NCBI RefSeq assembly: GCF_016481275.1 | Contig: NZ_JAEMNW010000002.1 | Location: 248,001 to 312,000, forward strand | Length of the DNA stretch: 64,000 bases | Reading direction: 5' to 3' | Source: Antrihabitans auranticaus | Lineage (GTDB): Bacteria > Actinomycetota > Actinomycetes > Mycobacteriales > Mycobacteriaceae | Shown here: positions 1 through 9,146 of the stretch, piece by piece | How positions within the stretch are numbered: position 1 is the first letter of the stretch | Layout: each line of letters begins with the position of its first letter | Translations under genes and position numbers: made by a program | Notes under the pieces: generated by a model | The model's database searches: none | Told to the model about the DNA's origin: nothing | The model's input: the letters and a program-made list of their open reading frames with translations, nothing else

Positions 1-273
1 GACCGAGTGGCCGGCCACGACGGTCGTCTTGGGCGTCAGTCCGCGTGACTCGAGTTCTTCGAATGCGAGCAACGCGGCTGCGACGACAAGCGGTTGTGTA
101 ATCGACGTGTCCGTTATTTCCTCGGCCGTTGCAGTGGTACCGAGGCGAGCAAGATCCAGGCCCGATGCCTTGGACCACAGCTCTAGTCGTTCACTGGCAC
201 CGGGGAGCTCGAGCCAAGGGCTGAGCATTCCGGGGGTCTGTGAGCCCTGTCCGGGCGCAAGCAACGCGATCAC
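1..273 (-). CDS. fabD: Malonyl CoA-ACP transacylase FabD, N-terminal part
   Basis: Transfers malonate from CoA to acyl carrier protein for fatty-acid/mycolate synthesis in the cytoplasm. The reverse strand from a GTG at 273 reads 91 codons without a stop. It opens with IALLAPGQGSQTPGML, the FabD oxyanion loop, and reaches VVAGHSV at the window edge, so the catalytic serine of GHSxG is residue 90 and the remaining roughly 200 residues lie outside. A GGAGGG ribosome site lies about 10 bases before the GTG. It follows the FasR-like regulator on the same strand, the order known upstream of the mycobacterial FAS-II operon (Rv2242-fabD). The start is inferred from alignment with the usual FabD N-terminus. 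Confidence 0.93.
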   Translation of the reverse strand, partial: MIALLAPGQGSQTPGMLSPWLELPGASERLELWSKASGLDLARLGTTATAEEITDTSITQPLVVAAALLAFEELESRGLTPKTTVVAGHSV

Positions 274-399
274 GTCTTAAGGGAACACCCTCCACCCCCG
301 GATCAGAGATGTTGTTGACCATGAACCTTGTGGGGCTGTTTTGTTTGGTTCCAACAAAGTCGCACGAAAACAGGCTCCATCGGTCGAAACGCTCGGGTG

Positions 400-1728
400 T
401 TACGTGCCAAATTCTCCAAATGGGACAGATGTGACTGAAGAGGTAGAAGCTCGCAAATCGTTACGATTTTGCGTCAGTCGACCCACTGTTGAGGCGACGC
501 GAAGTACGTATGCATCCCGTGGATTCATCGGGTCGCGACCCGTGATCTCTGCGATTCGTTTCAAACGGTAACGAACGGTATTTGGATGAACAAACAGTAC
601 GCGTGCGCAGGTTTCGACAGCCCCGCCGCAGTCTAGATACGCATCGAGGGTGTCCGCAAGGGCTGATCCGGCCGCCACAAGAGGAATCACCAAATGCTCG
701 TTCAGAGTAGTCACAGCAGCCGGATCTCCGAGTAAGGCGCGCTCGGGAAGCAACTCTGCCGCGTTGACCGGACGCGGCGCCCCGCGCCACCCGGAGACCG
801 CTGCCATGCCCGCAAGCGCCTCGGTAGCGCTCGTATGCGCGGCGCTCAGAGTCCGGGTGGTGGGACCGATGACCACCGGCCCATCGGAGAACGCGCCGAG
901 CAGGTCGGTCAGGAACGTGACGCTCGCCGAGCCCTCGTGCAATTCGCCGCTGACGACCGTCACAAGACGCGAACCCTGCACCACCGCGAGCGCGGCCCGG
1001 CCGTGCTTCTGCGCGATCGTGTGCATGAGGCCGACGACGAGGACACCCTGGTCCTCCGGCGGTGTTCCGACGAGAACGGTGGCGGGGGCGGTGGCATCCC
1101 AGTTGAGTGTCGCGGCGCGCGACAACATGTCCGACCCGGTGTCGCCGCGCACGACGGCGTCGACCACGAGCGCCTCGAGCCGCGTATCCCACGCGCCGCG
1201 AGATTCCGCCGCACTCGCATAGACCGAGGCTGCAGCGAAGCCGAGCTCACGCCCGTAGCGCAGGACCGCCTCCGTCAATGCGACAAGCTGGCGATCGTTT
1301 CGGGCCAGGGCGGGCAGATAGTGCTCGAAGAACTCCATCGCGACTCGGACCATGTCCACGGTTTGGCGCAATGTCAGCCTGCGTGCGAGGTCCTGTGGCC
1401 CCTGGAAGGCGTCCAAACTGAAACGGATGTCGCTTTCCGGATTCTGTAGCCACTCGAGAAAGTTGACGACGGCTGTCTGCACGAGCATCTGGACGCTTGC
1501 CCGCTGATGCGCATCGAGGTCCGCGAAGAACGGGAGCTGATCCTGCATCGACGTCACGGCTTCGGTCGACAACCGGCCCGAGAACTGCTTCACGCGCCGC
1601 AGCAGAGTGTCCGGCAGCGGGTCGCGATTCTGTCGCGCGGGGGAGAGAGCAGCTACCGGCAGGTATACCTCGGTCTCCGAGCTGGGCTCGACGTCCTTGC
1701 GCCCGGTCGGCGGTAGTTGCTCGGCCAT
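400..1728 (-). CDS. PucR-family regulator, FasR/Rv2242-like
   Basis: A 442-residue transcriptional regulator. The C-terminus (about residues 365-410) is a PucR-type helix-turn-helix with CARVLFVHPNTVRYRLKRI, and the middle carries the usual GGDEF-like dimerisation region of this family. Position between aceE and fabD matches Rv2242 of M. tuberculosis and FasR of Streptomyces, which activates the fabD operon; activation of fabD here is inferred from that. Its start lies only 8 bases from a perfect 12-bp stem-loop (1737-1768), and the possible Shine-Dalgarno sequences (GGGGAG and GTAGG on the coding strand) lie inside that stem, so translation could be coupled to hairpin folding. Confidence 0.85.
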   Translation of the reverse strand: MAEQLPPTGRKDVEPSSETEVYLPVAALSPARQNRDPLPDTLLRRVKQFSGRLSTEAVTSMQDQLPFFADLDAHQRASVQMLVQTAVVNFLEWLQNPESDIRFSLDAFQGPQDLARRLTLRQTVDMVRVAMEFFEHYLPALARNDRQLVALTEAVLRYGRELGFAAASVYASAAESRGAWDTRLEALVVDAVVRGDTGSDMLSRAATLNWDATAPATVLVGTPPEDQGVLVVGLMHTIAQKHGRAALAVVQGSRLVTVVSGELHEGSASVTFLTDLLGAFSDGPVVIGPTTRTLSAAHTSATEALAGMAAVSGWRGAPRPVNAAELLPERALLGDPAAVTTLNEHLVIPLVAAGSALADTLDAYLDCGGAVETCARVLFVHPNTVRYRLKRIAEITGRDPMNPRDAYVLRVASTVGRLTQNRNDLRASTSSVTSVPFGEFGT

Positions 1729-1736
1729 GACAGAAA

Positions 1737-1768
1737 CCTACGCTCCCCACTTCTGCGGGGAGCGTAGG
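1737..1768 (-). terminator. Stem-loop between aceE and the PucR regulator
   Basis: Perfect inverted repeat: CCTACGCTCCCC at 1737-1748 and its complement at 1757-1768, with an 8-base loop. It begins 17 bases downstream of the aceE stop, so it is a candidate terminator for aceE. There is no clear T-run after it on the minus strand, and it overlaps the leader of the next gene, so attenuation or ribosome-site masking is an alternative reading. Confidence 0.6.
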
Positions 1769-1784
1769 GACCTGCGATCGGTGC

Positions 1785-4631
1785 TCACGCGTCGCCGGGC
1801 TCCGAGGTGTCCTCCGGTGCTGCGAGGACGTCGTCGATGCCGTACTTCGTCGCGGCCTCCACCGCCTTCGACCTGTCGACCTCGCCGCTGCGCGCGAGCG
1901 CGGCGAGAACAGCGACGGTGATCGACTGCGCGTCGATGTTGAAAACGCGTCGCGCGGCAGTGCGCGTGTCGGAAAACCCGAATCCGTCGGCACCGAGGGT
2001 CGTGAAATCGCCCGGTACCCACTGCCTGATCTGGTCGGGGACCAGCCGCATCCAATCCGATGCCGCGACGTACGGTCCCTCCGCCGCACTCAATATCTTG
2101 GTGACGTACGGGACTGGCGGGTCGGTGCCGGGATCGCGCAGGGCGAGCCGCTCGGATTCGACGCCGTCGCGCCGTAGCTCGTTCCATGAGGTCACCGACC
2201 ACACGTCTGCGCTCACACCCCAGTCTTCGGCGAGCAACGCCTGAGCGCGCAGGCCGTCCGGCACGATGACGCCGGATACCAGGATCTGGGCCTTCGGTCC
2301 GTCGGTGGTTCCGGCCTTGTATAGGTAGATGCCTTTGAGGAGTCCCTCGATGTCGAGATCCTCGGGCTCGGCAGGCTGCTGATACGGCTCGTTGTAGAGG
2401 GTTATGTAGTAGAAGATGTTCTCGCCGCCGAACCCTTCATCGCCCTCGGTGCCGCCGAACATCCGGCGCAGGCCGTCCTTGACGATGTGCGCGACCTCGT
2501 ACGAAAAAGCAGGGTCGTACGCGACGACGGCGGGGTTCGTCGCTGCAAGGGCTTGGGAGTGGCCATCGGCGTGCTGCAGGCCCTCGCCCGTCAGCGTCGT
2601 CCGGCCGGCGGTGGCGCCGAGGACGAAGCCACGCGCCATCTGGTCGGTCGCCGCCCAGAGCCCGTCACCGGTCCGCTGGAAACCGAACATCGAGTAGAAG
2701 ATGTACAGCGGGATCATCGGCTCGCCGTGCGTGGCGTACGACGTGCCCACCGCGGTGAACGACGCCGTCGATCCCGCCTCGTTGATGCCCTCGTGCAGGA
2801 TCTGGCCGATGGTGGATTCCTTGTAGGACAGCATCTGCTCGGCATCGACCGCGGTATAGAGCTGACCGTTGCGGTTGTAGATCTTCAACGACGGGAACCA
2901 GGAGTCCATACCGAAGGTCCGGGCCTCGTCGGGGATGATCGGCACGATGCGCTTGCCGATTTCCTTGTCCCGCAACAACTCTTTCATCACGCGGACGAGT
3001 GCCATCGTCGTGGCGACCTGCTGCTTGCCCGAACCCTTGCGAACCGTTTTGTAGACCTCGTCACCTGGGAGCTTCAGCGGCTTCGCCGCGGTACGACGCT
3101 CGGGCAGGAAACCGCCGAGCGTGCGACGCCTGTCCAGCATGTACTCGATCTCCGGTGAATCCATTCCGGGGTGGTAGTACGGCGGCAGGTACGGATCCTT
3201 CTCCAACTCGGCATCGCTCACCGGAATTCGCTGCAGATCGCGGAAGTCCTTGAGATCGTCGAGCGTCAGTTTCTTCATCTGGTGCGTCGCGTTGCGGCCT
3301 TCGAAGTGCTTGCCGAGCGTGTAGCCCTTGATGGTCTTGGCGAGAATGACCGTCGGCTGACCCTTGTGCGCCAACGCGGCGGCGTAGGCGGCGTGCACCT
3401 TGCGGTAGTCGTGGCCACCACGCTTGAGGTTCCAGATGTCGCCGTCGGACAGGTCCTTGACGAGTTCCTTCGTCCGCGGGTCGCGGCCGAAGAAGTGATC
3501 GCGGACGAACGCGCCGTCGTTGGCCTTGTAGGTCTGGAAGTCGCCGTCCGGCGTCGTGTTCATCAGGTTGACGAGCGCACCGTCGCGGTCCTTGTGCAGG
3601 AGCGCGTCCCATTCGCGGCCCCAGACGACCTTGATGACGTTCCAGCCCGCGCCGCGGAAGAACGACTCGAGTTCCTGGATGATCTTGCCGTTGCCGCGGA
3701 CCGGTCCGTCGAGACGCTGCAGGTTGCAGTTGACGACGAAGGTGAGGTTGTCGAGCCCTTCGGTTGCGGCGACATGCGTGAGACCGCGTGACTCCGGTTC
3801 GTCCATCTCGCCGTCGCCGAGGAACGCCCAGACGTGCTGATCGGACGTGTCCTTGATGCCGCGGTCTTCGAGGTAGTGGTTGAACCGGGCCTGATAGATG
3901 GCGTTCATCGGGCCGAGGCCCATCGAGACGGTCGGGAACTCCCAGAAATTCGGCAGCAGGCGCGGGTGCGGGTAGGACGGGAGCCCACCACCCTTGCTCG
4001 CGTGGCTGTATTCCTGGCGGAAGCCGTCCATCTGCTCGGCGGGGATCCGGCCCTCCAGATAGGCCCGGGCGTAGATGCCGGGGGAGGCGTGGCCCTGGAT
4101 GAAGATCTGGTCGCCGCCGCCGGAGTGGTCCTTGCCGCGGAAGAAGTGGTTGAACCCGACCTCGTACAACGCTGCCGACGACGCGTAGGTCGAGATGTGG
4201 CCGCCGACGCCGACGCCCGGGCGCTGTGCCCGGTGGACCATGATTGCCGCATTCCAGCGGATCCAGGCCCGGAAACGGCGTTCGACCTCTTCGTCGCCGG
4301 GAAACCACGGTTCGTTCTCGGTGGGGATCGTGTTGACGTAATCGGTGGAAGTCAGCGCTGGAATCGAGACGTGCTTCTCGCCGGCTCGCTCGAGCATGCG
4401 CAGCATGAGGTATCGAGCTCGCGCCGGACCGGACTGATCGAGCAGCGCGTCGAACGACTCCAGCCACTCACTTGTCTCGTCCGGATCGATATCCGGAAGA
4501 TAGGATGCAACGCCTTCCCGAATGACGCGAACTCGGCCGTCGGACACTGCGCCGTTGCCGCGGCGCGATCCCGGTTGTGCCGCCGAATTGGCCTGCCGGG
4601 CTGACGATTCCTGACTCAGATCGGACAACAC
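1785..4631 (-). CDS. aceE: Pyruvate dehydrogenase E1 component, homodimeric type
   Basis: Decarboxylates pyruvate with thiamine diphosphate and acetylates the lipoyl domain of E2, feeding acetyl-CoA to the TCA cycle and lipid synthesis. The 948 residues match the single-chain E1 (AceE), not the alpha/beta type. The thiamine-binding signature GDGEMDEPE (from about residue 271) is followed about 30 residues later by NCN. The C-terminus is complete (EPGDA). The GTG at 4631 lies only 2 bases from GGGAG, so the TTG at 4628 (5-base spacing) may be the true start. It is monocistronic-looking: 297 bases separate it from the divergent DUF3052 gene, and a hairpin follows it. Neighbours agree with the Rv2241 locus. 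Confidence 0.96.
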   Translation of the reverse strand: MLSDLSQESSARQANSAAQPGSRRGNGAVSDGRVRVIREGVASYLPDIDPDETSEWLESFDALLDQSGPARARYLMLRMLERAGEKHVSIPALTSTDYVNTIPTENEPWFPGDEEVERRFRAWIRWNAAIMVHRAQRPGVGVGGHISTYASSAALYEVGFNHFFRGKDHSGGGDQIFIQGHASPGIYARAYLEGRIPAEQMDGFRQEYSHASKGGGLPSYPHPRLLPNFWEFPTVSMGLGPMNAIYQARFNHYLEDRGIKDTSDQHVWAFLGDGEMDEPESRGLTHVAATEGLDNLTFVVNCNLQRLDGPVRGNGKIIQELESFFRGAGWNVIKVVWGREWDALLHKDRDGALVNLMNTTPDGDFQTYKANDGAFVRDHFFGRDPRTKELVKDLSDGDIWNLKRGGHDYRKVHAAYAAALAHKGQPTVILAKTIKGYTLGKHFEGRNATHQMKKLTLDDLKDFRDLQRIPVSDAELEKDPYLPPYYHPGMDSPEIEYMLDRRRTLGGFLPERRTAAKPLKLPGDEVYKTVRKGSGKQQVATTMALVRVMKELLRDKEIGKRIVPIIPDEARTFGMDSWFPSLKIYNRNGQLYTAVDAEQMLSYKESTIGQILHEGINEAGSTASFTAVGTSYATHGEPMIPLYIFYSMFGFQRTGDGLWAATDQMARGFVLGATAGRTTLTGEGLQHADGHSQALAATNPAVVAYDPAFSYEVAHIVKDGLRRMFGGTEGDEGFGGENIFYYITLYNEPYQQPAEPEDLDIEGLLKGIYLYKAGTTDGPKAQILVSGVIVPDGLRAQALLAEDWGVSADVWSVTSWNELRRDGVESERLALRDPGTDPPVPYVTKILSAAEGPYVAASDWMRLVPDQIRQWVPGDFTTLGADGFGFSDTRTAARRVFNIDAQSITVAVLAALARSGEVDRSKAVEAATKYGIDDVLAAPEDTSEPGDA

Positions 4632-4928
4632 TGCTCCCTTGCTGACGGCACGCGGTCGGCATGCGCTCCTCGTGCTTGTCCGGATGCGGACGCCACACTT
4701 TCTACAAACTCGGGTCGCTGTCCATCCTTCCGCATCATGTGCGTTCGGTCAGCAACTAGCCCAAACCCGACCCCGGTTATCGCGTTCCGATGGCAATCAA
4801 GGCAAACTTCCGTCAAGATCGAACCTCGATGTGGGTTTCGGGCGCCAATTCGGGCTCGCAGCTTGCGTTTATGGCTTTGACCATGTTCGCTTTCACTACT
4901 GATGCCCATAGATAGGGAGGACACCACC

Positions 4929-5351
4929 GTGGTCGCCGCGGCGGACGCGCAGAATTACGCTCAGAAGCTTGGTATCTCGCACGACATGGTGGTTCAAGAG
5001 CTGGGGTGGGACGAGGATACCGACGACAATCTGCGCGCCGACGTAGAAGACACGATCGGCGGTGAGTTGGTCGACGAGGACTCGGACGAGGTTGTCGACG
5101 TCGTCTTGCTCTGGTGGCGAGACGGCGACGGTGATCTCGTGGACGAGTTGATGGATGCCATCGTCCCGCTTTCCGACGACGGATTCGTCTGGGTGCTCAC
5201 ACCGAAAACGGGGCAGCCAGGCCACGTCGAGCCGAGTGAGATCGCAGAATCGGCTCCGACCGCCGGGTTGACGCAGACCTCGGCCGTGAACCTCGGTGCC
5301 TGGACAGGTAGCCGGCTGGTGCAGCCGAAGGCCCGCGCACCCAAGCGCTGA
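4929..5351 (+). CDS. DUF3052 family protein
   Basis: A 140-residue acidic protein of the actinobacterial DUF3052 family (Rv2239c-like); function unknown. It has the typical N-terminus with NYAQKLGISHDMVVQELGWD and the central VVLLWWRDGDGDLVDELMDA. The GTG at 4929 is chosen over an ATG at 4902 because AGGGAGG sits 8 bases before it (4914-4920) and family members begin near VAAADAQ. It lies divergent to aceE and 45 bases upstream of ahpE on the same strand, the arrangement seen in mycobacteria. Confidence 0.88.
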   Translation: MVAAADAQNYAQKLGISHDMVVQELGWDEDTDDNLRADVEDTIGGELVDEDSDEVVDVVLLWWRDGDGDLVDELMDAIVPLSDDGFVWVLTPKTGQPGHVEPSEIAESAPTAGLTQTSAVNLGAWTGSRLVQPKARAPKR

Positions 5352-5396
5352 GCCCGCTCGTACAACGGGATCAGCAGATCCAGGTAAGGACGTCTC

Positions 5397-5861
5397 ATGA
5401 CGCTAGAGGTTGGTTCGACGGCGCCCGACTTCACGCTGAAGGATCAGAACAACCAGAAAGTCACGTTGTCGGACTTCCGTGGGAAGAAGAACGTGCTCCT
5501 GGTTTTCTATCCGCTGGCGTTCACGGGCACTTGCCAGGGTGAACTGTGCAAGGTTCGTGACGAACTCCCGAAGTTCCAGAACGACGAGAGCGAGATCCTC
5601 GCGATCTCGGTCGGGCCCTCGCCGACGCACAAGATCTGGGCTGCAGAGCAGGGCTACACCTTTCCGTTGCTGTCGGACTTCTGGCCGCACGGGGAGGTTG
5701 CCCAGGCGTACGGGGTTTTCAACGAGAAAGCCGGTTTCGCCAACCGCGGCACGTTCGTGATCGACAAAGAAGGCATCGTTCGCTTTGCCGAGATGGTCGG
5801 TCCAGGCGAGGTCCGCGACCAATCGATCTGGGAAAAGGCACTCGCGACTCTGGTTTCTTGA
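5397..5861 (+). CDS. ahpE: Peroxiredoxin AhpE
   Basis: A 154-residue thiol peroxidase reducing hydroperoxides and peroxynitrite in the cytoplasm. The thioredoxin-fold signature [15 protein letters not shown] places the peroxidatic cysteine at residue 46, and the upstream [15 protein letters not shown] is typical of the AhpE class. A second cysteine at residue 51, just after QGEL, is unusual: mycobacterial AhpE is described as one-cysteine type, so this copy might form an intramolecular disulfide or react directly with a small thiol. It follows the DUF3052 gene by 45 bases and may be co-transcribed with it. Confidence 0.93.
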   Translation: MTLEVGSTAPDFTLKDQNNQKVTLSDFRGKKNVLLVFYPLAFTGTCQGELCKVRDELPKFQNDESEILAISVGPSPTHKIWAAEQGYTFPLLSDFWPHGEVAQAYGVFNEKAGFANRGTFVIDKEGIVRFAEMVGPGEVRDQSIWEKALATLVS

Positions 5862-5923
5862 GCCACAGCGTTTTTCGGCGGCGTACGATTCTCGCGAAAC
5901 GCGAGTCGGGAGTAGGTACGCAC

Positions 5924-7114
5924 ATGTCGGGTGGACGCCTTTCGGCGGCTTTGCGATACACGATCTGGCCGGTTGTCGGTGCGCTCTTCGTCGCTGGATG
6001 TGGGGCGAGTAGCGACGGCGGCGGACCGACGTCGGCAGCGTCGAAATCGGCAGACACCAGTTCGGCTTCGGTGACGCTCGACTCGGCGACCGTCGCAACG
6101 CTCGATCGGACAGTCGCCGATGCCTTCGCAAGTTCCGGACTGCCGGGCCTGGCGGTGTCGGTGTGGATCGGCGACGAAGAATGGGCGCAGGTCCTCGGCG
6201 TCGCCGACATCGCGTCGAGCAAGCCGTACGAGAGCGACGACCACGGCCGAATCGCGAGTATTTCGAAGACCTTCACTGCAACGGCAATCCTGCAACAGGT
6301 GGGGGCGGGAAAGCTGGCGCTCGACGACACGCTCGAGTCGTTCGTTCCCGGCCTGCCCAACGGCAGCAAGATCACTGTCCGCAATCTGCTCGACATGACG
6401 TCGGGTCTGTACGACTTCACCGCCGACGAGGCTTTCAATGTCGCCTTCGACGCCGATCCGGTCATGCCCTGGACGCCGCAGCAGGCAGTCGACATCGTCA
6501 AAGCACACCCGGTGGACTTCGAGCCCGGCGCGAAAACCGTCTACTGCGACAGCAACTACATCCTGCTCGGCCTGATTCTCGAGAAGGTGACGGGTCGCAC
6601 GGCTGCCGCCGTGATCAACGACGACGTCGTAGCCAAGCTGGGGATGTCGGGAACCAACTTCCCGACCGGCAACACCGTGCCCGAGCCACACCCGACCGCG
6701 TATCTGCCCGACCCGAACGACCCCGGTAAGCCGCTCCGGATCGTCGACGACGTCAACCCGGCGGTCGGGTGGACCGCGGGCGCAATGACGTCCACCATCG
6801 AAGACCTGAAGCTGTGGGCGAAGGAACTGACAGACGGCTCGCTGCTCACGCCGGAGCTGCAGCGAGAACGGTTGGCCAGCAAGAAGATCGACGGTATGCC
6901 AATCAACCTCGGCTACGGACTCGGCGTCATGACGATCAACGACCTCGTCGGTCACAACGGCGCGATTCTCGGCTATTCGTCGATCGTCCTGCGGCTGCCC
7001 GAAGCGGACGCGACCTTCGTCGCGATCGGCAACGCATCGACGGACTCGACCACGGTCACCACAGACATCGTCCTGAAGTTGATCGAGCAGCTTTATCCGG
7101 AGCAGCTGAAGTAG
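5924..7114 (+). CDS. Serine hydrolase lipoprotein (beta-lactamase / D,D-peptidase fold)
   Basis: A 396-residue secreted lipoprotein of the penicillin-binding-protein-like hydrolase family. The N-terminus has a signal peptide ending in the lipobox VAGC followed by a Ser/Gly-rich linker. The nucleophile motif SxxK is S112-I-S-K115, and a Tyr-x-Asp variant (Y207-C-D209) stands where YxN is usual. HNG near the end is the third motif (HxG). ATG 5924 is chosen because the lipoprotein signal starts there and GGGAG lies 11 bases upstream; an in-frame ATG at 5858 would add 22 residues before the signal. The substrate is unknown: cell-wall peptide, ester or beta-lactam. Confidence 0.85.
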   Translation: MSGGRLSAALRYTIWPVVGALFVAGCGASSDGGGPTSAASKSADTSSASVTLDSATVATLDRTVADAFASSGLPGLAVSVWIGDEEWAQVLGVADIASSKPYESDDHGRIASISKTFTATAILQQVGAGKLALDDTLESFVPGLPNGSKITVRNLLDMTSGLYDFTADEAFNVAFDADPVMPWTPQQAVDIVKAHPVDFEPGAKTVYCDSNYILLGLILEKVTGRTAAAVINDDVVAKLGMSGTNFPTGNTVPEPHPTAYLPDPNDPGKPLRIVDDVNPAVGWTAGAMTSTIEDLKLWAKELTDGSLLTPELQRERLASKKIDGMPINLGYGLGVMTINDLVGHNGAILGYSSIVLRLPEADATFVAIGNASTDSTTVTTDIVLKLIEQLYPEQLK

Positions 7115-7127
7115 CGCGCCTCGTCCT

Positions 7128-7192
7128 CGCCGACTGTGCAGTTGTTGTCGGTGGTTCTCGGCTTTTGCAGCGGTAAGTGCACTCTCGGCGGG
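7128..7192 (+). repeat. Imperfect palindromic intergenic element, copy A
   Basis: Lies just after the hydrolase stop. The ends CGCCGACTGTGCA and TGCACTCTCGGCG are complementary at 11 of 13 positions. A related element lies at 62761-62825 after panB. Both sit at gene 3' ends, so they may be terminators or a dispersed repeat family. Confidence 0.5.
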
Positions 7193-7274
7193 TTTGCGGG
7201 GCTGTGACCAGCGGTTTGGGATAAACGGCGGCGTCACGATAGATTGTTGAGCCGTACCGGAGCCAATCCGGTCC

Positions 7275-7346
7275 GGGCGTATAGCTCAGTGGTAGAGCTC
7301 TGGTTTTACACACCAGCGGTCGGGGGTTCGAACCCCTCTGCGCCCA
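7275..7346 (+). tRNA. tRNA-Val (anticodon UAC)
   Basis: A 72-base cloverleaf with acceptor arms GGGCGTA/TGCGCCC, D arm GCTC..GAGC, anticodon stem CTGGT/ACCAG with loop TTTACAC (anticodon TAC at 7307-7309) and T arm with TTCGAAC. CCA is not encoded. The last 23 bases of the gene are the left half of a 25-bp repeat found again at 19920-19944, so the element downstream used this tRNA as its attachment site and left the gene intact. Confidence 0.97.
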
Positions 7347-7348
7347 CC
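7324..7348 (+). other. attL core
   Basis: 25 bases from the T arm and acceptor end of tRNA-Val (starting GGGTTCGAACCCC), identical to 19920-19944. Flanking bases differ on both sides, giving the exact limits. Confidence 0.93.
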
Positions 7349-7384
7349 CGCGATTTACACTGTTTTCCCTGGTCAGACGCGAAT

Positions 7385-8503
7385 CTAGGTTCCTGTTGGC
7401 CACATTTTGGCCACATTTGCGCGAGAACGGGCCTCGCTCAGTGCCGTGGCCACCCGTTCGAGATCGTCGTCGAACAGGTCCGCGTACACGTCGAGCGTCA
7501 TCGCAGCGGACGCGTGCCCGAGCATCTTCTGCAGCGCTTTGACGTTCGCGCCGGCCGAAACTGCGAGGCTCGCCGCGGTGTGCCGCAGGTCGTGGGGAGT
7601 GACCTTCGGCAGATCGGCGGTGGCAACAGCGCGGTCGAACCATCCCGATACGTTGTGCGGTCTCGACATGTGGCGGCCATCGTCGCCGGGGAACACAAGA
7701 TCGTCACGCGTCTTGTTCTCGCACTCTCGAGCCAGATACGGCACCAGGAAATCAGCGAGCGGCACCGTGCGCCGTTTGTGGCCCTTTGTCGTGCCCACGA
7801 TGATTTGGCGGCCGACCGCTACGGCGTTCTCGTCGATCGTTGCGCGTCGCCGTAGGAGGTCGAGGTCGCGCACACGCATCCCTGTGGCCTCGCCCCAGCG
7901 CAGGCCCGTGTACGCGAGCAGCAGCACCAACGCGGCGTGCTCGCCGCACTCGTGCGCGAGCGCGGCGACTTGCTCGTGCGTCAGATATGTCGGCCGCTTG
8001 CGTTGCTTCCGTGGCAGTTTGAGCTTGCGAGCTGGGTTCGACGGGATGAGCCGGTCGCGGACCGCGGTATCGAGGATCGACGCGAGTACGCCATGTGTGC
8101 GAATCACGACTGTCGCGCCCAGTGGCTTGGTCGTGTCGTTGCCACGGGATAGGTCCGCGATCCACTGTTGGACCGCTGACGGGCGAATGTCGGCCAGTTG
8201 GACTGTTCCCCATCGTGGTTCGACTCGGAGCCGCCACGCGACCTCTACGGGTGCGTACGCGGATGGTTTCAGGTGGGCTTGGCGTCCGAGCCACGCGGGG
8301 CCGAGTTCGCCGACTGTCGTGCGGCCGTCGCTAGGGGAGATGTACTCGCCTTTGAGCTTCGATACTTCGACCGTCGCCGCGTACGCTTGCGCGTCGCGTT
8401 TGGTCGTAAAACCACGCTTCTGTGTCTGGCGGCGATCCGGATCGCGGTAGCGGACGCGGTACCGCTTCCCACTTGCTGTCTGATAGCTCTCGATCGTTGC
8501 CAT
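7385..8503 (-). CDS. Tyrosine recombinase integrase
   Basis: Catalyses site-specific integration and excision between attP and tRNA-Val. The protein has 372 residues. The N-terminal arm-binding region contains KRGFTTKRDAQAYAATVE, then a SAM-like core-binding domain, then the catalytic domain with R202 (TGLRWGE), H304-D-L-R307, H330 (LGHAS) and the nucleophile Y340 (DVYADLF). All the expected catalytic residues are present, so the enzyme looks functional. Its 3' end is 36 bases from attL, the usual placement. It directly abuts the repressor gene upstream with no spacer, so both are probably transcribed together. Confidence 0.96.
   Translation of the reverse strand: MATIESYQTASGKRYRVRYRDPDRRQTQKRGFTTKRDAQAYAATVEVSKLKGEYISPSDGRTTVGELGPAWLGRQAHLKPSAYAPVEVAWRLRVEPRWGTVQLADIRPSAVQQWIADLSRGNDTTKPLGATVVIRTHGVLASILDTAVRDRLIPSNPARKLKLPRKQRKRPTYLTHEQVAALAHECGEHAALVLLLAYTGLRWGEATGMRVRDLDLLRRRATIDENAVAVGRQIIVGTTKGHKRRTVPLADFLVPYLARECENKTRDDLVFPGDDGRHMSRPHNVSGWFDRAVATADLPKVTPHDLRHTAASLAVSAGANVKALQKMLGHASAAMTLDVYADLFDDDLERVATALSEARSRANVAKMWPTGT
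7397..7415 (+). promoter_or_regulatory. Putative integrase arm-type site, left
   Basis: TGGCCACATTTTGGCCACA, itself two TGGCCACA units 11 bases apart. The identical 19 bases recur in the same orientation at 19808-19826, near the other end of the element. It lies 49 bases inside attL and within the last codons of the integrase gene. Confidence 0.6.
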
Positions 8504-9040
8504 CTACTCGTCCTCGTCATTAAATATGGAAGCGGTACCGACTCCTGTCCGCCACTTGACCGTCGAGCCATCGGTTTCCATCTGCAAGCTGAGTACGGGC
8601 GGTTCTTGGGTCCGGGCTGACGACACTGACCAGCGCGCACCCCTGCCGAGGTGAGCCGGCAACGAGTTGGTCGCGAAATCGATGTTGCCGCTGCGGCCGT
8701 GAAGCGATCGCATTCCCATGAAGAAGTACCACGCGTCTTTCAGCGAAATGCTCTGTGCGTTAGTGAGCGTTACCTCGTCGTCGAGGTTCTCTGCTTGGGG
8801 AATCAACAGAGTGTTTGGACTCACGTCGAGTGCGATCGCGAGCGCGACCAGGTCGTCTACGTCGATGCGGCGGGCACCGGTCTCGATCTGGCTCAGCGTG
8901 GGATAACTCAGCGGTCGGTCACCCTCCGACATCTGTTGCGAGAGTTCGCGAAGCGTGATTCCGCGATCTCGTCGGATTCGCGCGATGTTTGCTCGCGCGG
9001 TTTCTCCCGACGGGCCTATTTCGACCTTCCTTGTTGCCAT
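8504..9040 (-). CDS. XRE-family repressor (immunity repressor candidate)
   Basis: A 178-residue regulator. Residues about 17-75 form a Cro/CI-type helix-turn-helix (IARIRRDRGITLRELSQQMS, then YPTLSQIETGARRIDVDDLV). The C-terminal half is unrecognised and has no visible LexA-type Ser/Lys autoprotease pair. It is divergent from excisionase across a 106-base region with a good promoter and inverted CTTGTT half-sites, so it is the likely lysogeny switch. It is co-directional and contiguous with the integrase gene. Confidence 0.85.
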   Translation of the reverse strand: MATRKVEIGPSGETARANIARIRRDRGITLRELSQQMSEGDRPLSYPTLSQIETGARRIDVDDLVALAIALDVSPNTLLIPQAENLDDEVTLTNAQSISLKDAWYFFMGMRSLHGRSGNIDFATNSLPAHLGRGARWSVSSARTQEPPVLSLQMETDGSTVKWRTGVGTASIFNDEDE

Positions 9041-9061
9041 GATCGAAACAGTAGTTCGGTA

Positions 9062-9120
9062 CTTGTTGAATCTCCATAGAGCGAGTATGAAAGAACATGA
9101 CCCAAACAGATGTTAACAAG
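9062..9120 (+). promoter_or_regulatory. Early rightward promoter with inverted CTTGTT sites
   Basis: TTGTTG (9063-9068), a 17-base spacer and TATGAA (9086-9091) form a sigma70-like promoter towards excisionase. CTTGTT at 9062-9067 overlaps the -35 box, and its inverse AACAAG lies at 9115-9120 within TGTTAACAAG. These are candidate operators for the XRE repressor. Confidence 0.6.
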
Positions 9121-9146
9121 GTCACAACGGACGAGGAAGGAATCGT

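Noticed and set aside
3061-4467. 468-codon frame overlapping aceE on the same strand
   Set aside because: Arg-rich out-of-frame translation of aceE; the aceE frame carries the thiamine motif.
5654-7237. 527-codon minus-strand open frame opposite the serine hydrolase
   Set aside because: Shadow of a real gene in high-GC DNA: Arg/Asp-rich composition, no family motif, and the plus strand encodes a clear lipoprotein hydrolase with catalytic motifs.
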